6,598 bases of DNA from JBFKUL01 sp041635755 (GCA_041635755.1 JBFKUL010000166.1:1-6598); one strand, 5' to 3'; numbered from the stretch's first letter, positions 1-6,097 are shown. A program made the numbers and translations. Notes: generated by a model from the letters alone, not told the origin.

Positions 1-603
1 GACCGCCGTATCGCCCTCCCGGGTGGTGATGGACGGGTCGGCGCCGTTGCGTAACAGCAGCTCGACCATCTTCGGATTACCTTTCATGGCGGCGTAGGCG
101 AGGGCCGTGTAGCCGTTCTCGTGATGCAGGTCGGGATCGAATTTCATCGCCAGCACGCGGCGCGCGTAGGACAGGTTGTCGCGATCGATGGCGTAGAAGA
201 TTGCGCGCACGCCCTCCGGACTCGCCTCCTTCGGCGTGGGCTCGAGGCCGGTCGGCAGCAGGCGCACAACGTGGTTAACCAGCGACAGCCCGACCAGCGC
301 TACCAGCGCCAGGACCAGCGGGATCTTCGAAATGCCGAGGCCTTCTGCGATCTGGTCCGGCATGTTGGCGCCGGCGATCAGCAGCACCACCGCAAGGAAG
401 AAGAAGAACCGGAGATACAGGAACAGGCTGATGATGACCGCCAGCCCGAGGACCGCGAGCAGCGCGTCGTGGTTGATGCCGAGCGTGTCCCGCACGTACT
501 CGTGGGGCAGGTTGGCGAGCAGCGCGGTTAGGCCGATGAGGGTCATCAGCGCCCATTCGCGGAACCGCACCTTTCCCAGGAGATCGTCTTTGTGTCTCGT
601 CAT
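1..603 (-). CDS. Membrane-anchored ankyrin-repeat protein, N-terminal part (cut by the left window edge)
   Basis: Read on the minus strand from the ATG at 603, the frame stays open for 201 codons to the window edge, so the C-terminus and stop lie outside. The N-terminus is MTRHKDDLLGKVRFREW. Hydrophobic segments follow at about residues 18-32, 47-64, 66-80 (a phenylalanine-rich stretch starting RFFFF) and 94-113, which suggests a small multi-pass membrane domain. From about residue 128 the protein becomes soluble and shows ankyrin-repeat signatures: NGYTALAYAAMKGNPKMVEL at 163-182, then LLLRNGADPSI at 182-192 and the start of another repeat (TREGDTAV). Ankyrin repeats mediate protein-protein contacts, so an inner-membrane scaffold with a cytoplasmic binding arm is a reasonable inference; substrate and partner are unknown. 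The ribosome-binding site is weak, and residue 12 (GTG) or 20 (ATG) could also be the start. It is divergent from greB. Confidence 0.8.
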   Translation of the reverse strand, partial: MTRHKDDLLGKVRFREWALMTLIGLTALLANLPHEYVRDTLGINHDALLAVLGLAVIISLFLYLRFFFFLAVVLLIAGANMPDQIAEGLGISKIPLVLALVALVGLSLVNHVVRLLPTGLEPTPKEASPEGVRAIFYAIDRDNLSYARRVLAMKFDPDLHHENGYTALAYAAMKGNPKMVELLLRNGADPSITTREGDTAV

Positions 604-733
604 GCCGTGTCGCGGCTTGTTCGCTTCGTTAGCACCACATTCTGAGTACCGCGACCGTCTCTGGCAAGCGCGAAGCCGCGCGAGCGGCGTGTAGAATTCC
701 AATTGCGCCGGCGCATCGGGCGCAGCGCACAAC
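604..733. other. Divergent intergenic region between the ankyrin protein and greB
   Basis: These 130 bp should carry promoters for both flanking genes. A TAGAAT hexamer at 692-697 could be a -10 element for greB, but I find no convincing -35 at 16-18 bp. No strong Shine-Dalgarno precedes the greB ATG. A perfect 12-bp palindrome lies at 704-715 and is listed separately. No gene is visible here. Confidence 0.5.
704..715. promoter_or_regulatory. Perfect 12-bp palindrome upstream of greB
   Basis: TGCGCCGGCGCA equals its own reverse complement. It ends 18 bp before the greB ATG and sits 6 bp after the TAGAAT hexamer, so it would overlap the transcription start if that hexamer is used. It could be an operator or a short leader hairpin. 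In DNA this GC-rich, palindromes of this length also arise by chance, so the functional reading is weak. Confidence 0.3.
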
Positions 734-1285
734 ATGTCGAAAGCATTCCTCCGCGATGCCGAGCCGCAGGAAATGGACGCGCCCGAGGCGCGCCCGGAGC
801 TTCCGCGCGGCAAGAACTACATCTCACCGGCGGGCTATGCGCGTCTGGACGCCGAGCTGCGGCGCCTGGTCGAGATCGAGCGGCCCGAGGTGGTGCAGAC
901 CGTCGCCTGGGCCGCATCGAACGGCGATCGCTCCGAGAACGGCGATTACATCTACGGCAAGAAGCGCCTGCGCGAGATCGACCGGCGGGTGCGCTTTCTC
1001 ATCAAGCGGCTGGAGGCCGCGCAGGTGGTCAACGTCGCGGGTCGCGACACCGACCAGATCTTTTTCGGCGCCACCGTCATGGTGCGCTCGCAGGGCGGCC
1101 AGCAGCGTACGGTCACCATCGTCGGCATCGACGAGGTGGACCCGGCGCGGGGACGCGTTTCGTGGATCTCGCCGATTGCGCGGACGCTGCTCAAGGCGCG
1201 CGAGGGCGACGTCGTGACGCTCAGAAGCCCGGCGGGAAGCGAAGAACTCGAGATTCTCGAGGTTCGGTACGATCCGGTTGACTGA
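734..1285 (+). CDS. greB: Transcription elongation factor GreB
   Basis: 183 residues. GreB enters the RNA polymerase secondary channel and stimulates cleavage of backtracked transcripts so that stalled elongation can resume. Residues 27-100 form the N-terminal coiled coil. The tip motif ASNGDRSENGDYIYGKKRLR matches E. coli GreB ASLGDRSENADYQYNKKRLR, so D65 and E68 correspond to the catalytic acidic pair D41 and E44. EIDRRVRFL follows, as in GreB. The C-terminal FKBP-like domain includes FFGATVMV and WISPIARTLLKAREGD. The first 26 residues (MSKAFLRDAEPQ...) are acidic and absent from E. coli GreB; as I recall, similar extensions occur in betaproteobacterial GreB, which supports the ATG at 734. 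The conserved GDRSEN-DY-YGKKRL set favours GreB over GreA. mscL begins 18 bp after the stop, so the two are probably co-transcribed. Confidence 0.95.
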   Translation: MSKAFLRDAEPQEMDAPEARPELPRGKNYISPAGYARLDAELRRLVEIERPEVVQTVAWAASNGDRSENGDYIYGKKRLREIDRRVRFLIKRLEAAQVVNVAGRDTDQIFFGATVMVRSQGGQQRTVTIVGIDEVDPARGRVSWISPIARTLLKAREGDVVTLRSPAGSEELEILEVRYDPVD

Positions 1286-1290
1286 ACAAA

Positions 1291-1296
1291 AAGGAG
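1291..1296 (+). promoter_or_regulatory. Strong Shine-Dalgarno site for mscL
   Basis: AAGGAG lies in the 18-bp gap after the greB stop, 7 nt before the ATG at 1304. It fixes the mscL start. Because the gap is too short for a full promoter and terminator, it also supports translation of mscL from a greB-mscL message. Confidence 0.85.
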
Positions 1297-1303
1297 ATTA
1301 CCG

Positions 1304-1681
1304 ATGAGCATGTTGAAGGAGTTCAAAGAGTTCGCGGTCAAGGGTAACGTGGTCGACCTCGCGGTCGGTATCGTAATCGGCGCGGCGTTCGGCAAGATCG
1401 TGTCCTCCCTGGTGGGCGACGTCATCATGCCCGTGGTCGGCTGGCTGGCCGGGGGCATCGACTTCTCCGGGCTCGCGGTGACAGTCGGCGAGGCATCGGT
1501 GAAGTACGGCAAGTTCATTCAGGCCGGGGTCGACTTCGTGATCATCGCCGCTGCGATCTTCCTCGTCGTCAAGGGGATCAACCGCATGAAGCGCGATGAG
1601 GAGAAGCCGGCCAAGCCCGCGGCGCCGCCGCGCCAGGAAGTGCTGCTGCAGGAAATCCGGGACCTGCTCAAGGCGCGCTGA
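1304..1681 (+). CDS. mscL: Large-conductance mechanosensitive channel MscL
   Basis: 125 residues, against 136 in E. coli. MscL is a homopentameric inner-membrane channel that opens under membrane tension and releases solutes during hypo-osmotic shock. The N-terminal amphipathic helix MSMLKEFKEFAVKGNVVDLA leads into TM1 (about 16-44), which contains the family hallmark GAAFGKIVSSLV. The constriction residue L19 and G22 are conserved, while the usual V23 is isoleucine here. GGIDF marks the start of the periplasmic loop. TM2 spans about 72-93 (FIQAGVDFVIIAAAIFLVVKG). A charged linker with Pro and Ala follows, and then the C-terminal helix QEVLLQEIRDLLKAR, close to E. coli EEVLLTEIRDLLKEQ. The periplasmic loop is about seven residues shorter than in E. 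coli. The gene converges on the M16 peptidase gene, with a 21-bp repeat array in between. Confidence 0.97.
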   Translation: MSMLKEFKEFAVKGNVVDLAVGIVIGAAFGKIVSSLVGDVIMPVVGWLAGGIDFSGLAVTVGEASVKYGKFIQAGVDFVIIAAAIFLVVKGINRMKRDEEKPAKPAAPPRQEVLLQEIRDLLKAR

Positions 1682-1701
1682 GCCGCGCTGCGGTCCGCGA
1701 C

Positions 1702-1848
1702 CTGGCGGAAGTCGCTCGCGATCTAGTGAAAGTCGCGCGCGACTGAGTGGAATTTGCCTGCGACCAAGCGGAAGTCGCCTGCGACTAGATGGAAGTCGCT
1801 CGCGACCAGATGGAAGTCGCTCGCGACTTAGCGGAAGTCGCCGGCGAC
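1702..1848. repeat. Seven tandem 21-bp units derived from the 3' end of the M16 peptidase gene
   Basis: Read on the minus strand, the units start at 1848, 1827, 1806, 1785, 1764, 1743 and 1722, each exactly 21 bp long. The first unit (1828-1848) is the last six codons and TAA stop of the peptidase (VAGDFR-stop). The next ones would read VASDFHL, VASDFHL, VAGDFRL, VAGKFHS, VARDFH-stop and IASDFRQ. A decayed eighth unit may occupy 1681-1701. Each unit is built as GTCGC-NN-GCGAC-TTCC-NNNNN. Compared with the first unit, the arms and TTCC differ at 4 of 84 positions, whereas the two centre bases and last five bases differ at 27 of 42. The units at 1828-1848 and 1723-1743 contain perfect 12-bp palindromes. 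No T-run follows any of the hairpins. Possible roles are bidirectional termination, mRNA 3'-end protection or protein binding; none is proven. Confidence 0.93.
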
Positions 1849-4536
1849 CACCAGCGAAAGTTTCGCCACGTCGACGTAGCGGCGCAGCGCCGCGCTCACC
1901 TCGGCCGCGGTCAGCGAGGCGATGCGCCGCTCGAACTCGACGTCCCATGCGAACGTGCGGCCGCGAAACGCGTACAGGCTCAGGCGGTTCACCAGCGCAC
2001 GATCCTGCGTGCGCGACAGACGGCGGGCCTCGAGCAGACCGGCCTTGCCCGAGGCGACTTCCTCCTCGCGAAAGCCCTCGCGCGCGGCACGCTCGATCTC
2101 CTCGAGAATGGCGCGCTCGACGCGCTTGCGGTTTTCCGGGGCGAAGATCGCCGACACGGCGAAGCTCGCAGAGCGGTCGAACGAGCTCGCGCTGAAGCTC
2201 GTGTACGTGCTGTAGGACAGGCCTTCCTTTTCGCGCACGCGTGCCGGGACGCGTGCGGTGGAGGATCCGCCGAGCAACCAATTGGCGAGCACCATGGCCG
2301 GGAAGTCGGCGTCGTCGTCGCGCATGCGGATGTTCAGCCCGCCGCGCAGCACGGCGTTCGCCTTGTCCGGAGTCAGGACCTCGCGCGTCATCGGCGGCGC
2401 ATCGAAGTGCTCGACCGGCACGCGCTTGAACGGCTTCGGGCTCTTCCAGGGCACGAACAACGCCTCGACCTGGGCGCGCACGGCCGCCGGATCGAAATCC
2501 CCCACGGCCACGAACTCCGCGTCGGTGGCGCCGAAGAGCTCCCGATAGCAGGCGACGGCGTCCTGGAGCTCCACCTTCTTGAGCTCGGCAATGCGCTCCT
2601 CGATGCTCTGGGTGTAGTGCGGGTGGCCTTCCGGGTACGGATTGAGGTGCCTTGCGAGCCGCACGCTCGCGAGCGTCGACGGATCGCTGCGCTCGGCCTC
2701 GGCCTGCGTCAGGCTCGAGCGCTTGAGCTCCTCGAACTCGCTTGGCGGAAACGAGGGCTCGCGCAGAACCTCCGCCACCAGGCGCAACGTCTCGGGCAGC
2801 CGGTCGCCGCGCACATCGATGCTGGCGCCATCCGTGCCGATCGAAACCGACGCGTTCAGCCGGTCGAACTCGTCGCGCAGCTCGGCGCGCGAGCGCCGCG
2901 CCGTGCCGCGCATCAGCATCTCGCCGGCAAGCATGCATGCGGTGCTCCGGTTCATGCGGCTCGACGCGTCGCCCCAGTGCAGGCCGAGGTTCGCCCGCAC
3001 GCGCGCGCCGCGGGTGCGCTTGGGCAGCAGCTCGATACGCAGGGCGTTGCCGAGCGTCGCGCGCACCAGGCGCGCTTCGATGTTCTGCGGCGACGCATCG
3101 AAAGCCTCGCCCAGCTCGACGCGCTCGGCGCCCGCATAGTCCGCCAGCGCGGATTCGATCGGCGGCGCGGCGGGTATCTCCGCGCGCTCCGGCTTGTCGG
3201 TCGGCAGGAAGGTGCCCGTCACGCGGTTCGACGACTTCAGGTAATGCGCGGCCACGCGTTGCAGGTCCGCGACGCTCACCTTGCGCAGGCGATCGCGGTA
3301 GACGAAGAACAGCCGCCAGTCGCCCGCGGCGGAGAATTCGGACAAGGAGCGTACCAGCAGCGCCGTGTCGATTTGCGCCTTCTCGAAGTGATTCAGCAGC
3401 GAGGTGCGCGCGCGCTCGATTTCTTCGTCCTGCACCGGCTCGCGGGCCACGCCCTCGACGACGCCGAACAGCGCCTCGCGCACCGTTTCGAGGGACGCTT
3501 CGGCAGGCAGGCCTGCGCCGAAGTAGGCGTAGCCCGGGTCGTGCATGGCGCGCTCGCCGGCGGTCACCCAGCTGGCGAGGCCTTTTTGCACCAGGGCCTT
3601 GTGCAGCCGCCCGCTCGGGACGTGCCCCAGTGTCTGCACCAGCACGTCGAGCGCCGGATAGTCGGGGTGGCTGGCCGCGGGCAGGCGGTACAGCGCGAAC
3701 AGCATGCGCGTGTCGCCCGTGCGCCGAAGAGTCACGCTGCGCTCGCCGTCCTGAGTCGGCTCGACCGTGTACAGGCGCGGCGGCCCGGGACGTTGCGGGC
3801 GTGGCAGCGCCCCGAAATGCTTCGCCACGAGCTCGAGCGCGCGCGCTTCGTCGAAGCGCCCTGCGATGATCAGCACCGCATTGTCGGGCTGGTACCACGT
3901 GCGGTAGAACGCCCGGAGCCGATCGATCGGCACGCTCTCGATGTCCGAGCGCGCGCCGATCACGGCGTTGCCGTAGTTGTGCCAGGCGAACGCCAGTCGC
4001 TTCATGCGCTGGAACAGTACCGAACCCGGGCTGTTCTCGCCCATCTCGAACTCGTTTCGCACCACGGTCATCTCGCTGTCGAGATCGGCCTTGGCGATGA
4101 AGGCGTTCACCATGCGGTCGGCTTCCATGCCGAGCGCCCAGTCGAGGTTATCGTCGCCCGCGGAAAGCGTCTCGAAGTAGTTGGTCCGGTCGTCCGAGGT
4201 GGTGCCGTTCCAGCGCGCCCCGCGCCGCGCAAACTCCTCCTTGACGTCGGGATGGCGCGTCGAGCCCTTGAACAGCATGTGCTCGAGCAGGTGCGCCATG
4301 CCTTTTTCGCCGTAGCCCTCGTGGCGCGAGCCGACCAGATAGGTGATATGCACCGTGACCGTATCCGCGCTCGGGTCGGGCAACGTCAGCAGCCGCAGGC
4401 CATTGTCGAGCCGGTACTCGGTGACGCCTTCGATCGCGGTGACCTTGCGCGGCAGTTCGGCCGCGCCGGCGCTGAAAACGAAGAGCAGCGCTGCAAGCGG
4501 GACACCGGCCAGACGGTAGAGGGTCCGATCCATCAT
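1828..4536 (-). CDS. Secreted M16-family zinc metallopeptidase (pitrilysin/insulinase type), two fused domains
   Basis: 902 residues from the ATG at 4536; the second ATG at 4533 is equally possible. Residues 1-26 look like a Sec signal peptide (MMDRTLYR, hydrophobic core, then FSAGAA before ELP), so the enzyme probably acts in the periplasm. The inverted zinc motif HLLEH is at 82-86 (H82, E85 as base, H86), inside GMAHLLEHMLFKGS. The third zinc ligand is E162 in VVRNEFE, 76 residues after H86, as in the family. The second half (about 500-902) has the M16 fold signatures but no HxxEH. It keeps the substrate-positioning R768 and Y775 seven residues apart (RVREKEGLSYS), as in insulysin. This is the single-chain active-plus-inactive arrangement. 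The natural substrate is not evident; peptide fragments in the envelope are plausible. The last codons (VAGDFR) are the source of the repeat array just downstream. Confidence 0.95.
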   Translation of the reverse strand: MMDRTLYRLAGVPLAALLFVFSAGAAELPRKVTAIEGVTEYRLDNGLRLLTLPDPSADTVTVHITYLVGSRHEGYGEKGMAHLLEHMLFKGSTRHPDVKEEFARRGARWNGTTSDDRTNYFETLSAGDDNLDWALGMEADRMVNAFIAKADLDSEMTVVRNEFEMGENSPGSVLFQRMKRLAFAWHNYGNAVIGARSDIESVPIDRLRAFYRTWYQPDNAVLIIAGRFDEARALELVAKHFGALPRPQRPGPPRLYTVEPTQDGERSVTLRRTGDTRMLFALYRLPAASHPDYPALDVLVQTLGHVPSGRLHKALVQKGLASWVTAGERAMHDPGYAYFGAGLPAEASLETVREALFGVVEGVAREPVQDEEIERARTSLLNHFEKAQIDTALLVRSLSEFSAAGDWRLFFVYRDRLRKVSVADLQRVAAHYLKSSNRVTGTFLPTDKPERAEIPAAPPIESALADYAGAERVELGEAFDASPQNIEARLVRATLGNALRIELLPKRTRGARVRANLGLHWGDASSRMNRSTACMLAGEMLMRGTARRSRAELRDEFDRLNASVSIGTDGASIDVRGDRLPETLRLVAEVLREPSFPPSEFEELKRSSLTQAEAERSDPSTLASVRLARHLNPYPEGHPHYTQSIEERIAELKKVELQDAVACYRELFGATDAEFVAVGDFDPAAVRAQVEALFVPWKSPKPFKRVPVEHFDAPPMTREVLTPDKANAVLRGGLNIRMRDDDADFPAMVLANWLLGGSSTARVPARVREKEGLSYSTYTSFSASSFDRSASFAVSAIFAPENRKRVERAILEEIERAAREGFREEEVASGKAGLLEARRLSRTQDRALVNRLSLYAFRGRTFAWDVEFERRIASLTAAEVSAALRRYVDVAKLSLVVAGDFR

Positions 4537-4670
4537 CGATGATTGGTTAGACGACCTTTGAACGTCCGGAGGCGCGGAGGTTCCAGGCTCGTGCGCCCGC
4601 CAAGCGAAACGACGGACGCAACCATGGCCGCACCGATGACCTCCAATGTCGTCTTGTACCATGGTAGGTG
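4537..4670. other. Divergent intergenic region between the M16 peptidase and the HDAC-like gene
   Basis: 134 bp. No clear -35/-10 pair is visible on either strand. The peptidase start has only a distant AAAGG about 20 nt upstream. A perfect 10-bp palindrome, TACCATGGTA, lies at 4657-4666, ending 4 bp before the ATG of the HDAC-like gene, and its core ACCATGG also occurs at 4621-4627. It could be an operator over the translation start, but this is weak evidence. The open frame reading into this region from the peptidase side lacks protein-like character and is not used. Confidence 0.45.
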
Positions 4671-5600
4671 ATGCGCGCCTACTCGACCGACACCTTTGCG
4701 TTGCCGCTGCCGGCGCACCATCGCTTCCCGCTGCGCAAGTACGCACTGCTGCGAGCGCGCGTGGCGGGCTGCGGCCTGGCCACGCTCCTCACGCCGCCCG
4801 CGGCGAGCGACGACGAGATCTTGCGTGCGCATGCCGCCGCGTACCTGCGCAAGGTCGCTTCGGGCGATCTGTCGCGCGCGGAGCAGCTCGCGATCGGTCT
4901 TCCCTGGTCGGCGGCGCTGGTGGAGCGTTCGCGTCGCTCGGCGGGCGCGACCCTCGCGGCTTGCCGCGCCGCCCTCGAGGACGGTGTCGCCGTCAATCTG
5001 GCCGGCGGCACGCACCACGCGTTTGGCGCGCGCGGCGAAGGGTTCTGCGTATTCAATGACGGCGCCATCGCGGCGCGCGCGATGCAGGCCGAGGGGCGCG
5101 CGCAGCGCGTTCTGATCATCGATTGTGATGTGCACCAGGGCGACGGCACGGCCTCGATTCTCGCCGGCGACGACTCCGTGTTCACGTTTTCGCTGCACGC
5201 ACAGAACAACTACCCGTTCACCAAGCAGGTGAGCGATCTGGACGTTGGTTTGCCGGACGGCGCGGGGGACGCCGAGTACCTCGCGGCACTCGCGCCCGCG
5301 CTCGAGCAGGCTTTCCTGCGCGCCCAGGCCGATCTCGTGATCTATCTTTCCGGCGCCGACGCGTATGCCGGCGATCGCCTCGGACGGCTTTCGCTCAGCA
5401 AGGAGGGACTCGCGCGTCGCGACCGAAGGGTGTTTGCCGCCTGCGCCACGCGGCGACTGCCGGTCGCCGTGACGATGGGCGGCGGCTACGCCGAACCGAT
5501 CGAAGACACGGTCGACATCGGCTTCAACACCGTCGCGGCCGCCGCGCGCCTGTTCGCGCGGCGCGCGCCACCCGCGCTCGGCGCTAGCCAAGCTGCTTGA
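4671..5600 (+). CDS. Histone deacetylase-family zinc amidohydrolase (class IV-like)
   Basis: 309 residues. The family (arginase/deacetylase fold) removes acetyl or other acyl groups from lysine or from small amines such as polyamines, using Zn. Visible signatures: LPLPAHHRFPLRKYALLR at 11-28 (the N-terminal hallmark of bacterial members), GGTHHAF at 112-118 with the His pair H115/H116, GEGFCVFND at 122-130, zinc ligands D153 and H155 in DCDVHQGDGTA and D230 in SGADAYAGDRLG, and the catalytic Tyr Y273 in MGGGY. All catalytic residues are present, so it should be active. The run GDRLGRLSLSKEGLARRD resembles class IV (HDAC11-like) proteins from memory. The ATG at 4671 is preferred; an in-frame GTG lies directly before it at 4668. 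No signal peptide is visible, so it is probably cytoplasmic. Its last 17 bp overlap the convergent peroxiredoxin gene. The substrate is unknown. Confidence 0.93.
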   Translation: MRAYSTDTFALPLPAHHRFPLRKYALLRARVAGCGLATLLTPPAASDDEILRAHAAAYLRKVASGDLSRAEQLAIGLPWSAALVERSRRSAGATLAACRAALEDGVAVNLAGGTHHAFGARGEGFCVFNDGAIAARAMQAEGRAQRVLIIDCDVHQGDGTASILAGDDSVFTFSLHAQNNYPFTKQVSDLDVGLPDGAGDAEYLAALAPALEQAFLRAQADLVIYLSGADAYAGDRLGRLSLSKEGLARRDRRVFAACATRRLPVAVTMGGGYAEPIEDTVDIGFNTVAAAARLFARRAPPALGASQAA

Positions 5601-6090
5601 GCATCGTCTCGGCGTTGCTGACCTCGAACTTGCCCGGGGCTTCGACGTTCAGCTGCTTGACGACGCCGTTGTCGACCAGCATCGAGAAGCGCCGCATGCG
5701 CACGCCCATGTTCGGTCCGGTGTCGAGCTCCAGCCCGAGCGCCTTGGTCCAGGCGGCGCTGCCGTCACCGAGCATGCGGAGCTTGCTGCCGACGTTCTGG
5801 TCCCGACCCCACGCCCCCATGACGAAGCCGTCATTCACCGCGACGCACCAGACCTCGTCGACATTTTTCGCCTTGAGCTGATCGTACTGCTGCAGGTAGC
5901 CCGGCACGTGCTTGCCGGAGCAGGTGGGCGTGAAAGCGCCGGGCAGACCGAACACGACGATTTTCTTGCCCTTAACCGCGTCGGCCACGCCGATTTCCGT
6001 CGGACGCATCGGGCAATGCGCTTCCTCGTTGTAGCCGATGGATTCGAATAGCTTGCCGTCCGGCAGGCGATCGCCGACCTTGATGGTCAT
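5584..6090 (-). CDS. PRDX5-type peroxiredoxin
   Basis: 168 residues. It reduces hydrogen peroxide and organic hydroperoxides through a peroxidatic cysteine, with electrons from glutathione/glutaredoxin or thioredoxin; which donor is used cannot be read from the sequence. The active-site motif PGAFTPTCSGKHVPGY is at 50-65, with T54 and peroxidatic C57. The conserved active-site arginine is R134 in MRRFSMLVDNGVV. Other cysteines are C26 and C82 (EVWCVAVND). The C-terminal resolving cysteine of human PRDX5 is absent (LNVEAPGKFEVSNAETML), so a 1-Cys-like mechanism is more likely. The protein lacks a signal peptide and should be cytosolic. The start is supported by GGGAG 7 nt upstream and a consensus -10. 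It converges on the HDAC-like gene with a 17-bp overlap and is divergent from osmC. Confidence 0.96.
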   Translation of the reverse strand: MTIKVGDRLPDGKLFESIGYNEEAHCPMRPTEIGVADAVKGKKIVVFGLPGAFTPTCSGKHVPGYLQQYDQLKAKNVDEVWCVAVNDGFVMGAWGRDQNVGSKLRMLGDGSAAWTKALGLELDTGPNMGVRMRRFSMLVDNGVVKQLNVEAPGKFEVSNAETMLKQLG

Positions 6091-6097
6091 CAGTTTT

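Noticed and set aside
236..694. Plus-strand open frames in the 121-694 region
   Set aside because: They are antisense to the membrane-ankyrin protein, whose minus-strand translation shows clear hydrophobic segments and ankyrin motifs.
1702..1848. CRISPR array
   Set aside because: Units are contiguous 21-bp repeats without separate unique spacers of normal length (only five variable bases), and no cas genes are near.
1702..1848. Rho-independent terminator
   Set aside because: Hairpins are present but no T-run follows on either strand.
1298..3898. An 866-codon open frame on the minus strand across mscL, the array and much of the peptidase gene
   Set aside because: Arginine, alanine and glycine-rich low-complexity translation with no domain. 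It covers mscL on the opposite strand and overlaps the peptidase in another frame. It is a by-product of high GC.
1789..4542. A 917-codon open frame on the plus strand, opposite the peptidase
   Set aside because: It is the antisense of the peptidase gene. The translation is rich in Ala, Arg, His and Val with no recognisable motif, while the minus strand carries the complete M16 signature. Its heptad start (MEVARDQMEVARD) is just the 21-bp array read from the other strand.
4537..4746. A 70-residue N-terminal extension of the peptidase starting at 4746
   Set aside because: It would overlap the HDAC-like gene and place extra residues before a clear signal peptide. The start at 4536 puts the signal peptide at the N-terminus.
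4646..5059. Alternative start ATG at 4661, or the open frame from 4646, for the HDAC-like gene
   Set aside because: These are in a different frame and translate to low-complexity sequence; the deacetylase frame begins at 4671 (or GTG 4668).
4533..5591. A 352-codon open frame opposite the HDAC-like gene
   Set aside because: No domain and Arg/Ala/Gly-rich; the plus strand encodes the complete deacetylase motif set.
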